Shown here piece after piece: positions 44,178 to 50,596 of a stretch of DNA of 50,596 nucleotides. The notes under the pieces were generated by a model. The model saw nothing but the letters and a program-made list of their open reading frames with translations, was not told the DNA's origin and ran no database searches. The position numbers and the translations under genes are program-made. The DNA comes from DASRFR01 sp035651455 (lineage in GTDB: Bacteria > Acidobacteriota > Terriglobia > Terriglobales > Acidobacteriaceae), in the NCBI GenBank assembly GCA_035651455.1, contig DASRFR010000021.1, positions 1 to 50,596 on the forward strand. The letters run 5' to 3'. The first letter of the stretch is position 1. Each line of letters starts with the position of its first letter.

Positions 44178-44954
44178 TCATTTGTCCAACTCGCTTCGTT
44201 GCAAAAGGCCGTTGTCCCGTTCTCCCACCATCTGTTGTTCGGAAAAGTCAGCCACAAGAAGGCCGCTCGGATTCAGTTCCGTTCGCTGTTGTTCAACCAG
44301 GCGGAGGTTGTACTGCCCCACGATTCGGTCAGTTACCTCCGTGCCGTTCTTAATGCGGTGAATCTCCTTCACGCCGAACACGACATAGCTCCACGGAGTG
44401 TTTTTGGAGCGATCGATCGACCGGACCCGGAAATCCGAGATGATGTGGTCCTGTTGGATTTTCCCGACCACATCGTCCTTTCTCAACTTGTCCATAGTGA
44501 GTTTCCGCAGATTCGTGGTCATCATGTTGAGTGATTCGGCGAGATCACGGGTGACCGAGTCGGGCGTATATGTGAGGTAGTGCTGCAGGAATGTTCTGAG
44601 CACAGCCCGTGCCTCCATATCGGTGGGAGCGGCGGAGTTCTCACTGGTTCCGTTCGAGCCGGCCTGGCCTGACAACACTAGCGCCAGCCTCGACACTGGA
44701 TCTGTCCTAGCTATGGCGCCAACGACCGTCGCATCGCCATCCTTGTCCACCCGGATAATCGTCGGTGGTTGGATTCGAACGTAGACAGCGAATGCGAGCG
44801 AACCGAGAGCGATGACCCCGAACAGCATGGCCAGCAGCATGGCCCGGTTGGCATAAGCGCGAAGCATGCCGTCGTGCTCGTAGTACTTCGTGTAAGCAGC
44901 AATGTCCGGAGTGTCAGGGTCTTCGTTTTTTCGTTTCATACTTGGACGAGTCAC
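44178..44954 (-). CDS. VirB8/TrbF-like inner-membrane protein
   Basis: A 258-residue protein with one membrane segment (38-58, AMLLAMLFGVIALGSLAFAV) near its N-terminus and a periplasmic domain. The soluble part has PPTIIRVDKDGDATVVG, a helix-rich middle and then VRSIDRSKNTPWSYVVFGVKEIHRI, which fits the VirB8 fold. These proteins link the inner-membrane complex to the channel core. The start is either the GTG at 44954 or the ATG at 44939, neither with a strong site. It lies after the VirB6-like gene. Confidence 0.75.
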   Translation of the reverse strand: MTRPSMKRKNEDPDTPDIAAYTKYYEHDGMLRAYANRAMLLAMLFGVIALGSLAFAVYVRIQPPTIIRVDKDGDATVVGAIARTDPVSRLALVLSGQAGSNGTSENSAAPTDMEARAVLRTFLQHYLTYTPDSVTRDLAESLNMMTTNLRKLTMDKLRKDDVVGKIQQDHIISDFRVRSIDRSKNTPWSYVVFGVKEIHRIKNGTEVTDRIVGQYNLRLVEQQRTELNPSGLLVADFSEQQMVGERDNGLLQRSELDK

Positions 44955-44985
44955 ACGTCTGATCTCGAAGTAATCTCGTAACTCT

Positions 44986-46059
44986 TCAAGCCGCCGCTAT
45001 TGCTCCCGCAGCCCCGATCTCGCCCCCCGAAGTGGCCACTCCGCCTTCCACGGCCGCGCCAGCGGGTTGTGGCGGCCTTGATTCAGCGAGAGTTTCGCCT
45101 CCTGCGCCGTCACCGCCCTCCCGGGAGCCGGCTCCGCCCGGCCCGCCACCGGAAAGCGGGCCGGGGTCAGGTATTGGTTGGGGAGGGCCGGCCGACGAGG
45201 CTTGTGAGGAGATGCTCGAACTGAGTGCAGTTCTGGCAGCCCGGTTTACTACGGCCGCCAAAGCGAAGACTGTGTTGCCAACGTCGCCGCGCACAAGACG
45301 GCTCGCAATAATCGGGATGAGCGCAATCGCAATGGCGAACAACACGCTGACTGCACCCAAGAGGACCATCTGGCTGGACCCAACGAAGGCGTTGAGGACA
45401 CCGTTTCCTCCCAACACTGCATCGATGCTGTTCATCTGCAACGCGGTAATCAGGACCTGGAGTATTGCGTACAGCACGCCCCAACTCTGAAAGATCATCA
45501 GATTTACAAAATAGGTCCGCGCGAGCTGTCCCATCGCTCGGCTGGGCCAAAGAGCCAGCACGAGGGGCCCAGCCAGGTAGAGGATGGATCCGTATAACGC
45601 GTAGGCCAGCGTGAATAACGTGTAGCTGACTGGCAGAATGACCAGCCCGACGAGTATCAGGAGAACATCGAGAAGTCCGGAGATAGCTCCGGTGACAAGC
45701 GTCCAAAAGCTGGATAGCCCCTGCTGACCTACATAAGCGCTGAGGGCATTCTGCCAATTCTGAATCACGTCGCCGATTCCGTTCGTGTTGTAAATGAAAT
45801 CGGCCACGCTGTTGAACATTCCGTTCACGGAGCGAAAGGCCTGCTGATAATTGAGGAACACTATGCCGAGAACGAGATACTTGATCCCTGCAATTCCAAG
45901 CCCTCGCACATCCCCGCCGTTGCTGTACGCCTCATACACCGCATAAAGCAAGCTCAGGATCAGGATTACCCCCGCCAGTTGCAGCACCGGGCCGGTGACG
46001 TTCTGGTCGATTCCGTTCAGCGCCGTCTGAAGAACCTGCTCGAAGTAGAAACTAGGCAT
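44986..46059 (-). CDS. VirB6/TrbL-like polytopic channel protein
   Basis: A 357-residue protein with about six to seven membrane segments (for example LQLAGVILILSLLYAVY and VLLGAVSVLFAIAIALIPIIA). It has a periplasmic section with ALSAYVGQQGLSSFWTLVTGAISGLLDV and a Gly/Pro/Ala-rich tail (GGGPGGAGSREGGDGAGG). This is the standard layout of VirB6/TrbL, the inner-membrane channel component. GGAGTGA precedes the ATG. It follows the TrbJ-like genes as in many trb clusters. Confidence 0.82.
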   Translation of the reverse strand: MPSFYFEQVLQTALNGIDQNVTGPVLQLAGVILILSLLYAVYEAYSNGGDVRGLGIAGIKYLVLGIVFLNYQQAFRSVNGMFNSVADFIYNTNGIGDVIQNWQNALSAYVGQQGLSSFWTLVTGAISGLLDVLLILVGLVILPVSYTLFTLAYALYGSILYLAGPLVLALWPSRAMGQLARTYFVNLMIFQSWGVLYAILQVLITALQMNSIDAVLGGNGVLNAFVGSSQMVLLGAVSVLFAIAIALIPIIASRLVRGDVGNTVFALAAVVNRAARTALSSSISSQASSAGPPQPIPDPGPLSGGGPGGAGSREGGDGAGGETLAESRPPQPAGAAVEGGVATSGGEIGAAGAIAAA

Positions 46060-46077
46060 AAACTCACTCCGGCTTGG

Positions 46078-46893
46078 TCAGTTGTGCTGCAGCAGGTTCA
46101 TCAATTGCTGACGAAGGCTGGCGGTATTGGTCGCGCCCATCTTGATATCTGCGCTTGAATTCGCAAGATCAATCGCCCTCAATCGCATCAAATCAGCGGT
46201 CGCCGCCTGTGTGTAAGCGTTCGCTCGCACCAGCCACGCGTCGGCCTGAGCCTCGATGATCGGGGCGCTTCCGGGCGCGGCATTCTGGATGCTCTGATTG
46301 ATCTGGCTCGCGGCCTGCAGTTCCAGATCTGACAAGGCATCAATCTCAATGGCTCGTTTCATCGCGGCCTGTGCCGCTGCGTCTGTCATGTCGACGATGT
46401 CCCGTACTTGTTGCGACGCATCGGTCGCTGCTGGAACCGAGCCATAAAGTGCTGTGTAGTTAGCGGACGTCTGCCCGATCAGGTTTGCATTCCGCGACAG
46501 AAGATTTGTCTCCAACTGCTGGGCGTTTGGCAGAGTCGCGCTGTTGACTTGGATTTTCGTCAAGGTCTGAATCTGGTTGAAGATGCCTTGCAAGCTCCCC
46601 ACGAGCGAGCGTGCCTGGTTGATCAGGTTTTGCGGCCAGACGATGTTTTGTTCGAACTCCTGAATGCTTTGGTCAATTCCCAGAATCTGGTTGAGGCCAC
46701 CGCCGATGACACTCTGCAAGGCGCTTGAAATACTCGACAGGCCCGCGGCGAGTATCGCGCAACAAGGGCTGAACTGGCCTTCCGCCGGCCATGGCGCCGC
46801 GATGGTCAAAATGAGGCTCAACAGGATCACGCGAAACTTGTGACCCTTGATCCAGGAAGCGCCTTTCCTCAAGAGTTCTCGGGCTGGTCTCAT
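46078..46893 (-). CDS. VirB5/TrbJ-like protein, second copy
   Basis: A 271-residue protein with a signal peptide (FRVILLSLILTIAAPWPAEG) and a mostly helical mature part. IVWPQNLINQARSLVGSLQGIFNQIQ is typical of TrbJ/VirB5 proteins, which help assemble or tip the conjugative pilus. It is a diverged copy of the upstream gene at 46910-47746: both share the WP-LINQA motif, a DASQ-RD-D segment and the same last six residues, NLLQHN. GGGGGAT precedes the ATG. Confidence 0.75.
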   Translation of the reverse strand: MRPARELLRKGASWIKGHKFRVILLSLILTIAAPWPAEGQFSPCCAILAAGLSSISSALQSVIGGGLNQILGIDQSIQEFEQNIVWPQNLINQARSLVGSLQGIFNQIQTLTKIQVNSATLPNAQQLETNLLSRNANLIGQTSANYTALYGSVPAATDASQQVRDIVDMTDAAAQAAMKRAIEIDALSDLELQAASQINQSIQNAAPGSAPIIEAQADAWLVRANAYTQAATADLMRLRAIDLANSSADIKMGATNTASLRQQLMNLLQHN

Positions 46894-46909
46894 AGCATCC
46901 CCCTGATCA

Positions 46910-47746
46910 TCAGTTGTGCTGAAGAAGGTTCATGATTACGCCACGCAATTGCGTGCTAAATTCCGCCCCGCGCTTGCGGAATCCGTTCTGGTGTGCGATG
47001 TGTGCGGCCTCCTGGCGCAATTCGGCCGCCAGCATTTTTTGAGTCAGCGCCTGACTTCGAATGCTTGAGGCGACGGCGCTTGCGGTGAGAAAGGGGGCGG
47101 ATCCCGGCGCGGCTTGGCTGGCGGAAGTTTCGATGGAATCGGCCGCCTGGAGTTCAAGATCTGTCGCAGAATCCGATACTTTGAGCGTCTTCAAACTGTC
47201 GAGTGTCAGGGCATCATCCATATCGGACATGTCCCGATCCGACTGGCTTGCATCGGTCGACAACGGGATCGCTCCATAGGTGCTGCCAAAGGCTTGGCTG
47301 AGTGCGCTGAAGTTATTCACCTGATGGTCGCGGATTGCATTTTCGAGCGACTGTGGAGTGGCTAATGTGGCGCTGTGCAGGTCGACGCTGACGATGCTCG
47401 CCATCAGGGTGCGGTATTGGTTAATCATCTGAACGATTTGGGCCTTGGCCTGGTTGATCAACTGCGCCGGCCAGATCAGGTTCTGGTACAAGCTGTTGAT
47501 CGCGGCTGTCGTGGTGTTGATCGCATTCAGGGCGGTCTGTATCGTGCCATTGATCACATTGAGCACTGCTTGAATGGCCTGGATGATTCCGGCCTGAGCC
47601 TCGGCGGGAGGTGGCGCGATTACCAGGGTTGAAACAAGAACTCCGGCCACGGTGACGGCGACTATCCGGCGGCGAGTTTTTGCGGTCAGCATCAGCCATC
47701 CCACAACGAAAGCAAAAAGCGCGAAGCTGAAGTAGTGCATCATCAT
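46910..47746 (-). CDS. VirB5/TrbJ-like protein, first copy
   Basis: A 278-residue protein with two N-terminal hydrophobic segments, the second ending in a likely signal cleavage site (VLVSTLVIAPPPAEAQA). The mature part is helical with LIWPAQLINQAKAQIVQMINQYRTL. It overlaps the VirB4 stop by four bases. A second copy follows after 16 bp and shares its C-terminal NLLQHN. It probably serves in pilus assembly; two copies may build distinct parts of the pilus. Confidence 0.75.
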   Translation of the reverse strand: MMMHYFSFALFAFVVGWLMLTAKTRRRIVAVTVAGVLVSTLVIAPPPAEAQAGIIQAIQAVLNVINGTIQTALNAINTTTAAINSLYQNLIWPAQLINQAKAQIVQMINQYRTLMASIVSVDLHSATLATPQSLENAIRDHQVNNFSALSQAFGSTYGAIPLSTDASQSDRDMSDMDDALTLDSLKTLKVSDSATDLELQAADSIETSASQAAPGSAPFLTASAVASSIRSQALTQKMLAAELRQEAAHIAHQNGFRKRGAEFSTQLRGVIMNLLQHN

Positions 47747-50433
47747 GACCCCTCAATCGTTTTACTTTCGGCGGTTACCGGTCGTTCCGCCCGTGTGATT
47801 GCCGAAGCTGCCACCGCGCCTGACAACTCCTCTGGAAGAGGAGCAATTTCTGCCAGACCTTGCGGAAATTTCTTGGCGAGTTCTTGATATCGTTCAAGCA
47901 AAGGACGAGCACCCTGTTCCGTAAGAAACCATGTGCGATACTTCCGCTCACGGGGAAAGGTCGTGCAGATCCAGTAAGACAATGGCGTCGGGACAATGCG
48001 GATGGTTTGCGTGGTCTCGGCCTTTTCCCCGATAACCAGTAGCACTTCGGCGCACCGGCCTTTTCGCGGCGCGCCAAATTCCTTCACTTGGCCCAGCGCA
48101 ACCGGATTTAAGTAGAGGTGGTTGACGAGGGCGCTGACGTTTCCTGGCTGCTGGCCAATAATCTTCGTGCTGGCGTTTTTGAGGATGCCTGGGCCGTGCA
48201 ATCGAGGCTGAGATTCTGTTCCGACGAAGTCCTCCACAGTCTGGCTGATCCCCCAAACACTCGAGTTGCGTTTTCTGGCAGTGCGGAACAGTTGCACGAC
48301 CTCGGGGGCCAATGCTGGCGAGTCGAGCAAAAACCAGCATTCATCAAGCACCGTAATGCTTGGTTGCGCCGTCTTTCCTGTGGCCCGCGCGGCCATCGCC
48401 GTTGCGATCAACATGCTCATCGCGGTTTCTAGGCGCGGGTCGGAGCTCAGACCTTCCACATTGAAAAACAACCAATCGCTGTCCAGGCGCATGGTAGTTT
48501 GGCAGTCAAACAGATTCGCGTAGATGCCGTTTTCTCCTGTCCATGAGCGGAGCTTGATCGCGGCAAGATGAGCTTCATCCATCGTGCGCTGCATCTTCTC
48601 CGCGTCGCGCCAATTGGCAAGTTCCTCGCGCAGGTCATTGAAGGTCGGGATCGGATTCGAGTAACGAATGGCGCAGCGCTTATAGACACGCGGGATCGCG
48701 TCAGTAAGAACGTTATCCAGCAATGCCGTGTCGGCCCCCGGACTCTCCCCGATCATGTGCCGCGTGAGGTTCTTCAAGAATGCTGTTTTTTCATTGCTGG
48801 GTACGGTCTCTCCGGTGGGCAAGTCCCAGGGGTTGAGTGTTTCCCGTCCATCGAGATCCACGTTGATGACGCGTCCTCCCATCAAATCCACCAGAGGCTC
48901 GTATGAATCGCCTTTTTCAAGAATCGAGATCAAGGGTTTAGCTCGCGCCATCATGAGAAGGAAGCTCTGCGTCATAAAAGTCTTGCCGCCTCCACTCTTC
49001 GCCATAATGAGCTGATTGGCGTCGCCCAGAGCCGAATCGAAAGGCGAAAAGGGCACCAACTGGCGATAAGGAGTCTCAAACAACATCAATGGAGAGTTTC
49101 GTGTTCCGTTCCATGGCATCTCCACCGGCAACAGATCGGCCGCATGGAGTGTCAGCACATCTTGTTCGCGTTTATTGGCTTCTCCCTGGCCCGGCAAACT
49201 GGAAAAGAAGAACCGCTTCTGCGCCAATGTTTCTGCGATGCCGCGGGCACCGTTCATGCGTGTAATCGCATGCAGGACCCTCTGGCGGCGATCGGCGAGA
49301 ACTCGCTCGGCCTGCTCCGCTTCCATCCGGTTGCTGGCAGGGCGGGAAGTACGGACGGCAATGGTCAGGCTCATCTGGCAGGATTTGAGAGAACTTGAGA
49401 TAAGGTCCTGTAAGACCTTGATCAGTTGATGCTCCGCGACCTGGGCATCTACGTTCAGCCGGAAGCCGCCATGCATGTCCTTTTGAGCGGCGGTCATTTT
49501 GCGGAGCCGGCTTTTGTACTGCTTGACTGCTTTTGCTTGATCGGGAAGGACGACCTCTGCGTTGATCACGAGTGGAAAATCGAGTACGACTAGCTCCCGC
49601 AGCACACCGGGAAACGTAGCGTCCGGCAAGTCTTTCAGGGTCACAAAGCAATAAAGCAGGCCGCCTACCTTCATGTATTCATCGAGTTCGTCTTCGATGT
49701 TCACGTTGGCGATCTGGCTGCGGGCGCTTTGGTAGCCAACCGAGTCTTCAGAGCGCCGATAAGGGACAGAATCGTTCCCTAGAGGGTGGAGCGCTCTCTT
49801 GACCTCAAAGAACAGATCGTTCCCCGACATGCGGGCGATCTTCATGCCGGTCGATTGCAGCGTTGCCTCCACACCGGACATCAGGCTTCGAAACTCCGCC
49901 AGGAGATCCTCGTGTTCGCGGCGGCTGCGCTCGATGCATTTCATTGCGGAGACGCTGAAGCTGCTGCTCCGCATCTTCTTCTTCCACTCAAGATCGGGGG
50001 TCTGATGATGAACTCTTGGGTCCCAGGCAAAATAGAAATGAAGGAAATGGCGCAGGTAATAGCCGGCGGAGTCTCTTTTGACCCATGTCTCAGTCTGTTG
50101 GCGGTCCAGAGCCTGTAGAACTGAACTCGGGTTTTGCTGCTCGCGGCTGTAGCGCGCAATGAGATCTCCCGTGCCTTCTGTGATTTCGAAACGTACTTGC
50201 ATCCGCATAGAGCGTTCCGGTAGAGAACGCACCAGGGCCTCGAGCGAAAGCTTCGTGCGGTTGCGTTCCTCATCGCTTGCGTAGTACGAGTTGATTCCGC
50301 TCACTGTGTAGCCAGCCACAAACGCACCGTTCAACTCCACGAACAAGTCGTCGATGATGTCGCGAACCTTCAATTGCTCGCACAATGGAGGTTGTGCAAG
50401 TGACTTGGAATGCTGTTGGACTGTCAGCGGCAT
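47743..50433 (-). CDS. VirB4/TrbE-like conjugation ATPase
   Basis: An 896-residue ATPase with AAGGAAA before its ATG. The N-terminal 430 residues are the helix-rich VirB4 domain. Walker A is LIMAKSGGGKTFMTQS (near 480) and Walker B is ITVLDECWFLL (near 695). The segment after Walker B, FRTARKRNSSVWGISQTVEDF, is also typical. It powers pilus assembly and substrate transfer. Its start lies 13 bp past the end of a small partial gene at the window edge. Confidence 0.93.
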   Translation of the reverse strand: MPLTVQQHSKSLAQPPLCEQLKVRDIIDDLFVELNGAFVAGYTVSGINSYYASDEERNRTKLSLEALVRSLPERSMRMQVRFEITEGTGDLIARYSREQQNPSSVLQALDRQQTETWVKRDSAGYYLRHFLHFYFAWDPRVHHQTPDLEWKKKMRSSSFSVSAMKCIERSRREHEDLLAEFRSLMSGVEATLQSTGMKIARMSGNDLFFEVKRALHPLGNDSVPYRRSEDSVGYQSARSQIANVNIEDELDEYMKVGGLLYCFVTLKDLPDATFPGVLRELVVLDFPLVINAEVVLPDQAKAVKQYKSRLRKMTAAQKDMHGGFRLNVDAQVAEHQLIKVLQDLISSSLKSCQMSLTIAVRTSRPASNRMEAEQAERVLADRRQRVLHAITRMNGARGIAETLAQKRFFFSSLPGQGEANKREQDVLTLHAADLLPVEMPWNGTRNSPLMLFETPYRQLVPFSPFDSALGDANQLIMAKSGGGKTFMTQSFLLMMARAKPLISILEKGDSYEPLVDLMGGRVINVDLDGRETLNPWDLPTGETVPSNEKTAFLKNLTRHMIGESPGADTALLDNVLTDAIPRVYKRCAIRYSNPIPTFNDLREELANWRDAEKMQRTMDEAHLAAIKLRSWTGENGIYANLFDCQTTMRLDSDWLFFNVEGLSSDPRLETAMSMLIATAMAARATGKTAQPSITVLDECWFLLDSPALAPEVVQLFRTARKRNSSVWGISQTVEDFVGTESQPRLHGPGILKNASTKIIGQQPGNVSALVNHLYLNPVALGQVKEFGAPRKGRCAEVLLVIGEKAETTQTIRIVPTPLSYWICTTFPRERKYRTWFLTEQGARPLLERYQELAKKFPQGLAEIAPLPEELSGAVAASAITRAERPVTAESKTIEGS

Positions 50434-50445
50434 CGTTGCTTTTCC

Positions 50446-50596
50446 TTAGTCGGTGATGTATTCGCGCACCAGTTCACGGTCTCGTTCCAGCGCCGAATAG
50501 ACATGCGGTTTGGTGTGGAACGTTACCCAGTCGAGGAGATACCCGCGTTGCTTGCCGTACTTGAACAGCATCAGAGCAGGCACACTGAGAATCGGA
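50446..50596 (-). CDS. C-terminal fragment of a small transfer protein (VirB3/TrbD-like position)
   Basis: The last 49 codons of a gene that extends beyond the window, ending at TAA (50446-50448), 12 bp before the VirB4 start. The visible part reads LMLFKYGKQRGYLLDWV and ends in a charged tail (ERDRELVREYITD). In conjugation operons the gene directly before VirB4 is usually the small membrane protein VirB3/TrbD, so that is the likely identity. The fragment itself has no diagnostic motif. Confidence 0.5.
   Translation of the reverse strand, partial: PILSVPALMLFKYGKQRGYLLDWVTFHTKPHVYSALERDRELVREYITD

Noticed and set aside
1..50596. CRISPR arrays, tRNA or rRNA genes, insertion sequences
   Set aside because: No regularly spaced repeats, no tRNA-like cloverleaf sequence, no rRNA segments and no transposase or integrase motifs were seen in the window by reading; a computed scan was not possible.

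Overview
The window looks like a stretch of a bacterial integrative-conjugative element or large plasmid, most likely from an Acidobacteriota-type host. The host call is an inference. It rests on a winged-helix/TPR regulator architecture that is abundant in that phylum, strong AGGAGG-type ribosome binding sites, moderately high GC and the overall style of the proteins. No integrase, tRNA or rRNA gene is visible, so neither end of the element is defined, and the right edge cuts through the conjugation operon.

Left part (1-10.2 kb): a gene truncated by the window edge, two very large minus-strand genes of unknown function (1208 and 1636 codons), and about 1.1 kb with no convincing gene. Middle part (10.2-31.3 kb): mainly minus-strand mobile-element housekeeping. 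It holds a DUF932 protein, an SNF2-like helicase, a DNA-methylase-fold protein, a Rad52-like annealing protein, small DUF proteins, a partial PRTRC cassette (B, F, C and E), SSB, a stand-alone C-terminal domain of B12-dependent ribonucleotide reductase and an archaeo-eukaryotic-type primase. Several self-contained plus-strand or foreign-looking modules sit inside it: a MerR regulator with a divergent promoter, a TetR/short-chain dehydrogenase/Fe-S protein operon with two matching operators, and a TacA/TacT-like toxin-antitoxin pair.

The 31.5-35.1 kb segment is a divergent pair, a winged-helix/TPR regulator and a secreted carboxylesterase, and is probably cargo. From 35.2 kb to the end the minus strand carries the DNA-transfer module. 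In transcription order (right to left) it holds a small partial gene, VirB4, two tandem VirB5/TrbJ-like proteins, VirB6/TrbL, VirB8, two small proteins, a 944-residue protein with the features of a two-barrel RNA polymerase, a VirB9-like protein, the VirD4 coupling ATPase, a coiled-coil membrane protein, an unknown protein and a replication-relaxation family protein.

The most unusual item is the polymerase-like gene at 40325-43159. It carries a DFDFD metal-binding signature and a first-barrel region like that of eukaryotic-type RNA-dependent RNA polymerases and the phage YonO family. It lies inside the type IV secretion operon, between the VirB8- and VirB9-like genes. With the primase, helicase, Rad52, SSB and methylase genes, the element seems to carry much of its own nucleic-acid machinery. 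All functional statements come from reading motifs; no database search was run.
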